The notes under the pieces are model-generated. The model saw only the letters and a program-made list of their open reading frames with translations, was not told the origin of the DNA and made no database searches. A stretch of 6,502 nucleotides of DNA from Gammaproteobacteria bacterium (GTDB lineage: Bacteria > Pseudomonadota > Gammaproteobacteria > UBA9214), in assembly GCA_029881775.1 (NCBI GenBank), contig JAOULY010000113.1:1-6502 (forward strand), given 5' to 3'. The translations under genes were made by a program, and so were the position numbers. Positions 1 through 5,497 of this stretch are shown here, in pieces; positions within the stretch are counted from its first letter, which is position 1; every line of letters starts with the position of its first letter.

Positions 1-116
1 CGCCTGTTACGGCTGCGCCGGTTGCGCGATCGCCCCGGTCTTGCCGGCGGCTATATAAGGTATGACTGCCGGCGACTCACCCTCATACGTCTGCCGGTCT
101 GTTGATCACCCTGTGT
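1..116. other. non-coding leader upstream of the flgB promoter
   Basis: No convincing gene is seen here. All three + frames meet stops (TAA at 56-58, TGA at 63-65, TGA at 103-105). The few minus-strand starts, such as ATG from position 86 or 170, run into a TAG near 52-54. One minus frame stays open through the first 50 bases but has no usable start in that stretch. The left end could still be the tail of an upstream gene or the control region of a divergent gene starting outside the window. The stretch is rich in GCCGG words and contains an AT-rich patch (TATATAAGG, 52-60). Confidence 0.6.
42..99. repeat. phased TGCCGG repeats, possible activator sites
   Basis: TGCCGGCG occurs at 42-49 and again at 67-74, and TGCCGGTC at 92-99, so the three copies start exactly 25 bp apart. 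A fourth GCCGG core sits at 17-21, 26 bp before the next. Relative to the predicted start near 143 they lie at about -101, -76 and -51, where enhancer-binding activators of sigma-54 promoters usually bind. GCCGGC is itself a palindrome. That they are activator sites is inference: chance is possible in GC-rich DNA, and I cannot match the word to a known FleQ or FlrC/FleR box. Confidence 0.3.
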
Positions 117-132
117 TGGCACGGCGCTTGCT
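117..132 (+). promoter_or_regulatory. sigma-54 (RpoN) promoter of the flg operon
   Basis: The sequence reads TGGCACG, four bases GCGC, then TTGCT. This is a complete match to the classical sigma-54 consensus TGGCACG-N4-TTGC(A/T). The invariant GG is at 118-119 and the invariant GC at 130-131, with the correct 12-bp phase. Transcription should begin about 12 bases after the GC, near 143. That leaves a leader of about 26 nt before the preferred flgB start. Such promoters need an ATP-driven enhancer-binding activator; in polarly flagellated gammaproteobacteria this is FleQ or FleR/FlrC. It is placed to drive flgB and the genes behind it. Confidence 0.92.
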
Positions 133-158
133 ACCTTGTGATCGGAAGGAAGAATTGT

Positions 159-162
159 GAGG
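159..162 (+). promoter_or_regulatory. flgB ribosome binding site that decides the start
   Basis: GAGG at 159-162 lies 6 nt before ATG 169. A second purine-rich site, GGAAGGA at 144-150, lies 6 nt before GTG 157 in the same frame. Both could work. ATG 169 is preferred because it gives the usual FlgB length ahead of the conserved GVHAQ segment. GGAAGGA would also begin almost at the predicted transcript 5' end. Confidence 0.5.
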
Positions 163-168
163 GACCAC

Positions 169-558
169 ATGCCATCCAGTATCGACAATGTATTTGGTGT
201 TCATGCACAGGCGCTGCAACTACGCGCCCGGCGCGGTGAACTCATTGCATCCAACCTGGCAAATGCCGACACGCCCAACTACAAGGCGCGTGATCTCGAT
301 TTCCGCAATATGCTGGAAACGGCACAGTCAGCGACGTCGATGAAGTCGACGCATACATCGCATATTGGCGCAGCCAACGGCAGCCGGGCGGCCGCCACGC
401 TCTACCGGGTCCCCAACCAGGCATCGCTCGACGGCAATACAGTGGATACGCAGATCGAGCAGGCAAATTTTTCAGAGAACGCTGTTCGTTACCAGACCAC
501 GTTACGTTTCCTTAGCGGGAAAATCAGCGGCCTGATGACGGCAATCAAGGGTGAATAA
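169..558 (+). CDS. flgB: flagellar basal-body proximal rod protein FlgB
   Basis: FlgB is a proximal rod subunit that joins the MS-ring/export gate (with FliE) to the rest of the drive shaft in the periplasm. The product is 129 residues from ATG 169, normal for the family. It opens with MPSSIDNVFGVHAQAL and carries the rod signature SNLANADTPNYKARDLDF at residues 28-45. The C-terminal helix (about 100-129, NFSENAVRYQTTLRFLSGKI) is the matching half of the coiled coil. The middle is a short variable linker. There is no Sec signal, as expected for a substrate of the flagellar export apparatus. GTG 157 would add four residues (VRDH) and is a possible alternative start. This is the first gene behind the sigma-54 promoter; flgC follows after only 2 nt, suggesting tight translational coupling. 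Confidence 0.96.
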   Translation: MPSSIDNVFGVHAQALQLRARRGELIASNLANADTPNYKARDLDFRNMLETAQSATSMKSTHTSHIGAANGSRAAATLYRVPNQASLDGNTVDTQIEQANFSENAVRYQTTLRFLSGKISGLMTAIKGE

Positions 559-560
559 TC

Positions 561-974
561 ATGGGCCTGTTTAACATTTTCAATGTCGCCGGTTCGGGTA
601 TGAGTGCACAAACCGTGCGTCTCAATACCGTGGCCAGCAACATGGCGAACGCCGAGGTAGTCAGTGGTTCCGAAGAAGGCGCTTACCGCGCCCGCCAGCC
701 GGTGTTCTCGGCTGTCATGCAGGCAATCGGCTCGAATGGCTCGAATGTGCCGGTTGCAATCAACGGTATCGTTGAAAGCCAGGCGCCGGTCAACAAGCAG
801 TACAGCCCGGCGCACCCGGAAGCGGACCCGGATGGCTACATCTACACATCGAACGTGAACATGGTCGAAGAGATGGCCAACATGATATCGGCATCACGCT
901 CATACCAGAGCAACGTCGAAGTGGCGAATACGTCCAAGCAACTTTTGCTGGAAACTTTACGACTGGGTCAGTAG
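561..974 (+). CDS. flgC: flagellar basal-body proximal rod protein FlgC
   Basis: FlgC is the second proximal rod protein and assembles with FlgB and FlgF in the periplasmic shaft. The product is 137 residues, the usual length. The N-terminal rod motif is LNTVASNMANAE (about 21-32), followed by the FlgC-typical YRARQPVF (42-49). The C-terminal helix is NVNMVEEMANMISASRSYQ and onward (98-137), the conserved end of rod and hook axial proteins. There is no signal peptide, consistent with type III export. An AGGGTG ribosome binding site at about 548-553 overlaps the end of flgB, and the ATG lies 2 nt after the flgB stop, so the two are probably translationally coupled and made in similar amounts. 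Confidence 0.97.
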   Translation: MGLFNIFNVAGSGMSAQTVRLNTVASNMANAEVVSGSEEGAYRARQPVFSAVMQAIGSNGSNVPVAINGIVESQAPVNKQYSPAHPEADPDGYIYTSNVNMVEEMANMISASRSYQSNVEVANTSKQLLLETLRLGQ

Positions 975-1002
975 GCCGGTCGACGTAACGAGGTAAACGG
1001 AC

Positions 1003-1677
1003 ATGGCAAGCATACAGGACACGGCAGTTTTCGATGAGCTCGGTTTGTCGCGCGCACGAAACGCAGGCAGCCGGTCAACAGAGCTGGGGCAGAAAGATTT
1101 CCTCAAGCTGATGACGACGCAGCTGCAGAACCAGGACCCGTTCAAACCCATGGAGAACGGTGACTTCATTGCGCAGCTTGCGCAGTTCGGCACGGTCAGC
1201 GGTATCGAGGATGTGCGTACGGAGTTGCAGAATCTGTCCGGCTCGCTGGTTTCGAACCAGGCGATGCAGGCAGCCGGCATGCTGGGCCGTGATGTGCTGG
1301 TGCCGACCAACCAGGCAGTACTGGCAAGCGGCGGCACGGTTAACGGGGCGGTCGATCTGCCGAACTCGGTGGCTGCAATGAATATCGGTGTCTACAGCCA
1401 GAACGGGCAGCTGGTGAAGAGTATTGGTCTGGGAAGCCAGTCGCCAGGGATGGTGACTTTCAGCTGGGACGGTCTTGCCACGGATGGCTCGGTCGCCCCT
1501 TCCGGTCGCTACGAGATTCGTGCCGAGGCGACCAATGGCGGGATTAACTCCGCCTACGAGGTGCTGCTTGCAGACACGGTACAGAGTGTCTCGCTGCCTT
1601 CGGGAGGCAGGTCGCTTACGCTGGAGTTGAACGGTCTGGGCACGGTAGATTTTTCACAGGTCAGGCAGATTAGCTAG
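1003..1677 (+). CDS. flgD: flagellar hook assembly scaffold (hook cap) protein FlgD
   Basis: FlgD forms the cap at the tip of the growing hook, guiding FlgE polymerisation, and is absent from the finished structure. The product is 224 residues, typical of the family. The conserved N-terminal block runs from about residue 29 to 69, including GQKDFLKLMTTQLQNQDPF and then GDFIAQLAQFGTVSGIE. The C-terminal half fits the FlgD Ig-like/Tudor-like region: WDGLATDGSVAPSGRYEIRA around 150-175, and a terminal DFSQVRQIS. The N-terminal part is glutamine- and asparagine-rich without a Sec signal. The ribosome binding site is GAGGT (990-994), 8 nt before the ATG. The frame ends in tandem stops TAG-TAA (1675-1680). 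It lies immediately before its client flgE, the standard order. Confidence 0.97.
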   Translation: MASIQDTAVFDELGLSRARNAGSRSTELGQKDFLKLMTTQLQNQDPFKPMENGDFIAQLAQFGTVSGIEDVRTELQNLSGSLVSNQAMQAAGMLGRDVLVPTNQAVLASGGTVNGAVDLPNSVAAMNIGVYSQNGQLVKSIGLGSQSPGMVTFSWDGLATDGSVAPSGRYEIRAEATNGGINSAYEVLLADTVQSVSLPSGGRSLTLELNGLGTVDFSQVRQIS

Positions 1678-1702
1678 TAAGCCACGGATCAGGAACGTAT
1701 CA

Positions 1703-1728
1703 CCGGCAAGCCATGGATGGATTGTCGG
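1703..1728 (+). other. hairpin in the flgD-flgE gap
   Basis: CCGGCAA (1703-1709) pairs with TTGTCGG (1722-1728) as a 7-bp stem with one G-U pair and a 12-nt loop. It lies 16 nt upstream of the flgE ribosome binding site (1745-1751). No T-tract follows, so it is not a terminator. The same gap holds an imperfect direct repeat, AAGCCACGGAT (1679-1689) and AAGCCATGGAT (1708-1718). It may be an mRNA processing or stability element ahead of the hook gene, but a stem this small can arise by chance. Confidence 0.3.
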
Positions 1729-1758
1729 CTATCAAGGGAAAGATAAAGGAGAAGTCAC

Positions 1759-2988
1759 ATGTCATTTCGAATCGCATTAAGTGGATTGGCCGCAGCACAG
1801 GCGTCGCTGGATGTTACGGCGAACAATATTGCCAACGCAAATACCAATGGTTTCAAGCAGTCCAGGGCCGAGTTTACCGATGTGTATGCCACGGCATTCG
1901 GCAGTATCGGTTCCCTGGATACCGGCGCCGGTGTGCGTCTTGCATCGGTTTCGCAGTTATTCACGCAGGGTAACATCGACTTTACCGGCAACGCGCTGGA
2001 CCTGGCGGTCAACGGTGAAGGGTTCTTTGTACTGGATGACCAGGGCAGTAATGTTTACAGCCGTGCCGGTGGCTTCAGCGTGGACCGTGATGGCTACGTG
2101 GTGAACGTCAATGGCCAGCGATTGCAGGCCTACCCGGCCCTGAACACCCAGGGAACCAGTTTCAGTACTGCATCACTCGGTGATTTGCAGTTGACGGCCT
2201 CCACCACGCCGCCGAACCCGACTTCCACGGCCGACATTTCCCTGAACATGCAGGCCAATGCCACGCAGCTGGGTCCGGGTCTTATCGATACGGCAGACCC
2301 GACAACCTATAACTACTCAACATCGGTTATTACCTATGACAGTCTCGGGCAGCCGCATACATCGGCACTGTTTTTCCGCAAGATCGATACGGCCACACGT
2401 TCATGGGATGTGCGCATGGAGATGGACGGCGATAGTACGCAGACCACGGCCGTGCAGAACGTTACATTCGACAACCTCGGCCAGCTGACCTCGCCACAAC
2501 CCGTTAACTTCGGTGCATACAATCCGGGTAACGGCGCTCAAACCATGAATGTCGATTTTGACTTTACCGGGACGACCCAGTACGGCAGCGGTTTCGCCGT
2601 CAACAACCTGTTCCAGGACGGTTATGCAACGGGGCGCCTGAGCGGTCTGGATATCGACGAGTCCGGCGTGGTGCTGGCGCGTTTCAGTAACGGCCAGACA
2701 TCCGCCATGGGCAAGGTGGCACTGGCTGACTTCGCCAACCCGCAGGGCTTGTCCCCGCTGGGTGACAGTACCTGGGGCGATAGTTTCCAGGCCGGTGACC
2801 GCAGGCTGGGCGAGCCGGGTGCCGGCAGTTACGGTTTCCTGCAGTCAGGCGCACTGGAGAATTCCAATGTCGAGATTACCGAGGAACTGGTCAGCCTGAT
2901 CACCGCGCAACGCAGCTTCCAGGCCAATGCGCAGGTTATTTCGGCGGCCGATACCGTGACGCAGACAGTTATCAATATCGGCCGTTAA
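1759..2988 (+). CDS. flgE: flagellar hook protein FlgE
   Basis: FlgE polymerises outside the cell into the hook, the universal joint between rod and filament. The product is 409 residues, close to the roughly 400 of the enteric protein. The N-terminal D0 helix begins MSFRIALSGL and carries LDVTANNIANANTNGFK (17-33). LDLAVNGEGFF follows at 80-90, the start of the conserved FlgE/F/G core. A large surface-exposed middle (about 145-345) lacks the rod-like motifs and corresponds to the outer hook domains. The C-terminal D0 region, starting GALENSNVEITEELVSLITA, occupies about 364-409. No Sec signal is present. The ribosome binding site AAAGGAG (1745-1751) is the strongest in the window and well spaced, fitting a protein needed in about 120 copies per flagellum. 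The gene ends in tandem stops TAA-TAA (2986-2991). Confidence 0.97.
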   Translation: MSFRIALSGLAAAQASLDVTANNIANANTNGFKQSRAEFTDVYATAFGSIGSLDTGAGVRLASVSQLFTQGNIDFTGNALDLAVNGEGFFVLDDQGSNVYSRAGGFSVDRDGYVVNVNGQRLQAYPALNTQGTSFSTASLGDLQLTASTTPPNPTSTADISLNMQANATQLGPGLIDTADPTTYNYSTSVITYDSLGQPHTSALFFRKIDTATRSWDVRMEMDGDSTQTTAVQNVTFDNLGQLTSPQPVNFGAYNPGNGAQTMNVDFDFTGTTQYGSGFAVNNLFQDGYATGRLSGLDIDESGVVLARFSNGQTSAMGKVALADFANPQGLSPLGDSTWGDSFQAGDRRLGEPGAGSYGFLQSGALENSNVEITEELVSLITAQRSFQANAQVISAADTVTQTVINIGR

Positions 2989-3017
2989 TAACAGGCGGAT
3001 GAGACCGGGACACACGC

Positions 3018-3758
3018 ATGGATAAATTATTGTACGTCGCCATGAACGGCGCCAGCGAAACCATGAAGGCGCAGGCAGTAAATTCGCAGAACCTGGCGAA
3101 TGCCAGCACCACCGGTTTCCGTGCCGACCTGGAATCCTATGCCAGCACGCCGGTATACGGTCCGGGTCATGCCAGTCGTGTCTACGGTGTGGCGGAAGGC
3201 AAGGGTGTCGACTTCACGCCGGGATCGGCCATCGGTACCGGCCGCGATCTTGATATTGCCGTGAACGGCAAGGGCTGGATCGCGGTGCAGGCGCCGGATG
3301 GTACCGAGGCCTATACGCGCGCCGGTGATTTGCAGGTCGACAGCCTGGGACTGTTGCGTACCGGTGCGGGTCACCCGGTGATCGGTAGCGGCAGTCCCAT
3401 CGCTATCCCGCCGTTTGAGAAGATAAAGATTGCTGCCGACGGCACGATTTCGGTTAAACCGCTCGGCCAGGCATCCAATGCCTTCCAGGTGGTCGAACGC
3501 ATCAAGCTCGTCAATCCGCCGGAAAGCGAAATGATGAAGGGCTCGGACAGTCTCATGCACATGGCCGGCTACCAGCCGGCGGTTGCAGATACAACAGTTT
3601 CATTGCAGACCGGCGCGCTTGAATCGAGCAACGTGAACGGTATCGAGGCCATGGTCAACATGATCCAGCTGGCACGGCATTACGAGATGCAGGTAAAGAT
3701 CATGGCGAATGCAGAAGAGAACGACAAGGCATCATCATCATTGATGCGAATGGGTTAA
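3018..3758 (+). CDS. flgF: flagellar basal-body rod protein FlgF
   Basis: FlgF is a minor proximal rod protein that sits between FlgB/C and the distal rod. The product is 246 residues, the expected size. The N-terminus is MDKLLYVAMNGASETM, followed by the rod motif NLANASTTGFR (25-35). The core motif LDIAVNGKGW is at 78-87 and AYTRAGDLQVDSLG follows shortly after. The C-terminal axial helix, starting GALESSNVNGIEAMVNMI, occupies about 199-246. The tryptophan in GKGWIAV and the shorter middle distinguish it from FlgG and FlgE. The ribosome binding site is weak (GGGA, 3007-3010, 7 nt before the ATG), which suits a subunit needed in only a few copies. It is followed by an AT-rich tract and then a REPIN. 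Confidence 0.96.
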   Translation: MDKLLYVAMNGASETMKAQAVNSQNLANASTTGFRADLESYASTPVYGPGHASRVYGVAEGKGVDFTPGSAIGTGRDLDIAVNGKGWIAVQAPDGTEAYTRAGDLQVDSLGLLRTGAGHPVIGSGSPIAIPPFEKIKIAADGTISVKPLGQASNAFQVVERIKLVNPPESEMMKGSDSLMHMAGYQPAVADTTVSLQTGALESSNVNGIEAMVNMIQLARHYEMQVKIMANAEENDKASSSLMRMG

Positions 3759-3777
3759 TTATTAATTAATTGTAGGA

Positions 3778-3792
3778 GCGGACGTTGTCCGC
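3778..3792 (+). repeat. left REP hairpin
   Basis: GCGGAC (3778-3783) and GTCCGC (3787-3792) form a perfect 6-bp stem with a GTT loop inside the left REP. No T-tract follows, so it does not look like an intrinsic terminator. Confidence 0.75.
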
Positions 3793-3810
3793 GAACCGGA
3801 ATAGTTATTC

Positions 3811-3824
3811 GCGCATTCCTGCGC
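3811..3824 (-). repeat. right REP hairpin
   Basis: GCGCA (3811-3815) and TGCGC (3820-3824) form a perfect 5-bp stem with a TTCC loop inside the right, inverted REP. Its stem bases differ from those of the left REP, yet pairing is kept in both, which indicates that the hairpin itself is conserved. Confidence 0.7.
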
Positions 3825-3858
3825 TCCTACAGGGAATATATAAACAGGAGATAGCAGC

Positions 3859-4644
3859 ATGGATCAGGCACTCTGGATAGCAAAAACCGGGCTCGAGGCG
3901 CAGCAGACCCGCATGGCGGTGACGGCCAACAACCTGGCCAACGTCAACACGACCGGGTTCAAGCGCGGACGTGCCGTATTCGAGGACCTGCTTTATCAGA
4001 ACCAGGCGCAGGCCGGGTCACTGTCATCTGAAGATACACAGCTCAACTCGGGCCTGATGCTGGGCACCGGGGTACGCGTGGTTGCCACCGAGAAACTGTT
4101 TAACCAGGGTAACCTGGTACAGACCGGTAACAGCCTGGATATGGCCATCGAGGGACGCGGATTTTTCCAGGTGCTGACGCCGGACGGCGGCCTGGCCTAC
4201 ACGCGTGACGGAACCTTCCAGGTCAACGCCGACGGCGACATGGTCACCTCGAAAGGTTATGCGCTGCAGCCATCGATTACCATTCCATCCGATGCGCTGA
4301 GTGTGACAATCGGCAATGACGGGGTGGTGTCGATAACCCAGCCCGGTGTCGCCACGCCGACGCAGCTGGGTACGATCCAGACAGTCGATTTCATAAACCC
4401 GGCAGGCCTGCAACCGATCGGGCAGAACCTGTTTCTCGAATCCGGCTCCAGCGGCACGCCGCAATCCGGAACGGCCGGACAGAACGGACTGGGTACGATT
4501 GCGCAGGGTTCGCTGGAGACGTCCAACGTCAATACCGTCGAGGAACTGGTGAACATGATCGAGACACAGCGTGCCTACGAAATGAATTCCAAGGCCATTT
4601 CCACCGCCGAGCAGATGCTCGAATATGCAAACAACACCTTGTAG
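3859..4644 (+). CDS. flgG: flagellar basal-body distal rod protein FlgG
   Basis: FlgG builds the distal rod, the part that turns inside the P- and L-rings and carries the hook. The product is 261 residues, matching the usual 260-262. The N-terminus is MDQALWIAKTGLEAQQ, then the rod motif TANNLANVNTTGFKRGR (22-38). The segment from about 46 to 63 (YQNQAQAGSLSSEDTQLN) corresponds to the FlgG-specific stretch thought to keep the rod straight and stiff compared with the hook. LGTGVRVVATEKLFNQGNL and MAIEGRGFFQV follow. The C-terminal helix, starting GSLETSNVNTVEELVNMIET, occupies 217-261. The ribosome binding site CAGGAG (3845-3850) is good and 8 nt from the ATG, lying just after the REPIN. There is no Sec signal. 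Confidence 0.98.
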   Translation: MDQALWIAKTGLEAQQTRMAVTANNLANVNTTGFKRGRAVFEDLLYQNQAQAGSLSSEDTQLNSGLMLGTGVRVVATEKLFNQGNLVQTGNSLDMAIEGRGFFQVLTPDGGLAYTRDGTFQVNADGDMVTSKGYALQPSITIPSDALSVTIGNDGVVSITQPGVATPTQLGTIQTVDFINPAGLQPIGQNLFLESGSSGTPQSGTAGQNGLGTIAQGSLETSNVNTVEELVNMIETQRAYEMNSKAISTAEQMLEYANNTL

Positions 4645-4659
4645 TCATTAATTGAAAGT

Positions 4660-4692
4660 CTTCTCTTGCAGAGAGAAGGCCAGGATGAGGGG
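4660..4692 (+). repeat. hairpin with GAGGGG tail after flgG, possible decayed dispersed repeat
   Basis: CTTCTCT (4660-4666) pairs perfectly with AGAGAAG (4672-4678) around a TGCAG loop; a further T-G wobble is possible at 4659/4679. The bases after the stem read GCCAGGATGAGGGG. The layout of a pyrimidine-purine stem, a GCC spacer and a GATGAGGGG tail resembles a degraded copy of the widespread intergenic palindromes with CTCTCCC/GGGAGAG stems followed by GGGTGAGGG (box C-like in enterics). Family membership is recalled, not searched, and is uncertain. No T-tract directly follows this stem. Confidence 0.4.
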
Positions 4693-4722
4693 ATATTGAA
4701 AAGGATTTCCCTGTTTATTTTT
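4688..4722 (+). terminator. weak intrinsic terminator or attenuator candidate between flgG and flgH
   Basis: AGGGGA (4688-4693) can pair with TTCCCT (4707-4712) plus the adjoining T4708 register: A-T, three G-C, one G-U and A-T pairs, six in all, with a 13-nt loop. One base later comes the T-rich run TTTATTTTT (4714-4722). This is the right arrangement for Rho-independent termination, but the stem is short and the loop large, so it would be partial at best. It could reduce readthrough into flgH and flgI. It overlaps the tail of the preceding repeat-like hairpin. Confidence 0.3.
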
Positions 4723-4765
4723 CCCCGGCCCTGTTCTATGGCGAAGCGGGTGGCAGACACAAGTC

Positions 4766-4770
4766 AAGGA
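4766..4770 (+). promoter_or_regulatory. flgH ribosome binding site that decides the start
   Basis: AAGGA at 4766-4770 lies 8 nt before ATG 4779. The upstream in-frame ATG at 4770 overlaps this site and has no Shine-Dalgarno of its own, so the shorter frame is preferred. Confidence 0.65.
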
Positions 4771-4778
4771 TGACGCGA

Positions 4779-5477
4779 ATGTTACGTAAAACTGGAACAG
4801 CACCGCTGATGTTTGTTGTCTGCCTGTGCATACTGATGTTGTCGGGTTGTAGCCGGACATCGATTATTACCCGCCCCGGTCAGCCGGAGTACGCGCCGGC
4901 AGCGCCCGTGGCCATGCCGCCACCGGTCAATAACACCGGATCGATCTACATGGCCGGCAGCGCCCGTCCCTGGTTCGAGGACATCAAGGCGCGCCAGGTG
5001 GGTGACCTGCTGACGGTCATCCTCGATGAGCAGACCGATGCCAGCAAACAGGCGAGTACCGGTATCAAGAAGGACAATTCAACCGATATCGCGGCACCCA
5101 ATCTGCTTGGCAAGGACCTGACCATTGGCGGTGACCCCTTGAGTGCCGGCCTCGATTCGTCCAGTGACTTCAGTGGCGAGTCGGACAGTTCTCAAAGCAA
5201 CAACCTGCAGGGGAGCATTACCGTCACCGTTGCGCAGGTGTTACCGAACGGCAACCTGGTTGTCCAGGGCGAGAAATGGATTGCGATCAACCAGGGTGAT
5301 GAATACGTGCGGCTGCGCGGCATTGTCAGGCCGGTCGATATCAATCCGACCAATACCGTGCTGTCCACGCAAATTGCAAATGCACAGATCACCTACAAGG
5401 GCAAAGGTGCGACGGCTGATTCCAACGCGATCGGCTGGCTGGCGCGCTTCTTCATTTCCCCGTTATGGCCGTACTGA
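4779..5477 (+). CDS. flgH: flagellar L-ring lipoprotein FlgH
   Basis: FlgH forms the L-ring in the outer membrane, the outer bushing around the distal rod. From ATG 4779 the product is 232 residues, the usual size. It has a lipoprotein signal: basic MLRKTG, a hydrophobic stretch, then the lipobox LSGC with the lipid-bearing Cys at residue 24. Family motifs follow: SIYMAGSARPWFEDIKARQVGDLLTV, a Ser/Asp-rich middle (about 125-145), and ITVTVAQVLPNGNLVVQGEK. The C-terminal block contains RPVDINPTNTVLSTQIANA and ends WLARFFISPLWPY, the characteristic FlgH terminus. ATG 4770 would add three residues (MTR) and is less likely. It is exported by Sec and the Lol lipoprotein route, unlike the rod proteins, and is paired with flgI 20 nt downstream. 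Confidence 0.97.
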   Translation: MLRKTGTAPLMFVVCLCILMLSGCSRTSIITRPGQPEYAPAAPVAMPPPVNNTGSIYMAGSARPWFEDIKARQVGDLLTVILDEQTDASKQASTGIKKDNSTDIAAPNLLGKDLTIGGDPLSAGLDSSSDFSGESDSSQSNNLQGSITVTVAQVLPNGNLVVQGEKWIAINQGDEYVRLRGIVRPVDINPTNTVLSTQIANAQITYKGKGATADSNAIGWLARFFISPLWPY

Positions 5478-5486
5478 GCGCGTCAC

Positions 5487-5490
5487 AGGA
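5487..5490 (+). promoter_or_regulatory. flgI ribosome binding site that decides the start
   Basis: AGGA at 5487-5490 is 7 nt from ATG 5498 but only 1 nt from the in-frame ATG at 5492. Normal spacing therefore favours 5498. Confidence 0.6.
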
Positions 5491-5497
5491 TATGACT

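Larger units (their letters stand above)
3771..3831. repeat. REPIN: two inverted REP palindromes in the flgF-flgG gap
   Basis: The left REP (3771-3795) and right REP (3808-3831) face each other. Both begin, read inward, with TGTAGGAGCG and end with CGCGAA; only the middle bases differ. Each has its own hairpin: GCGGAC/GTCCGC around a GTT loop (3778-3792), and GCGCA/TGCGC around a TTCC loop (3811-3824). The outer arms TGTAGGAGCG and CGCTCCTACA pair perfectly over 10 bp, and the inner CGCGAA/TTCGCG over 6 bp, leaving a 12-nt spacer. The GTAG-headed palindrome is the hallmark of REP sequences mobilised by RAYT (TnpA-REP) transposases, and the inverted doublet is the REPIN form. In the operon transcript it would fold strongly between flgF and flgG. 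Confidence 0.85.

Noticed and set aside
52..60. TATATAAGG as a sigma-70 -10 box
   Set aside because: No suitable -35 element was found at the right distance on either strand, and the sigma-54 site explains the operon.
1713..1973. Small + strand frame starting in the flgD-flgE gap
   Set aside because: It overlaps flgE out of frame, has no Shine-Dalgarno at its ATG, and its translation is not protein-like.
3027..3560. Long minus-strand open frame (177 codons) opposite flgF
   Set aside because: It lies wholly inside the well-supported flgF, has no ribosome binding site or recognisable motif, and is explained by codon bias of the sense gene.
3771..3831. The flgF-flgG palindrome as an intrinsic terminator, or as a CRISPR repeat
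   Set aside because: No T-tract follows either hairpin, the bases after it are AGGGAATATA, and only two inverted copies exist without spacer periodicity.
1805..3965. Repeated DNA around the ANN(I/L)AN...GFK coding segments of flgE, flgF and flgG
   Set aside because: The similarity reflects ancient paralogy of axial proteins, not a recent duplication or a repeat element; codons have diverged.
4024..4464. Minus-strand open frame (146 codons) opposite flgG
   Set aside because: It is a shadow of flgG, without a start signal or a plausible protein composition.
4736..4769. Possible second sigma-54 promoter at GTGGCAGACACAAGTC before flgH
   Set aside because: TGGC is present but the -12 TTGC element is not (AGTC at that position), so the match fails.
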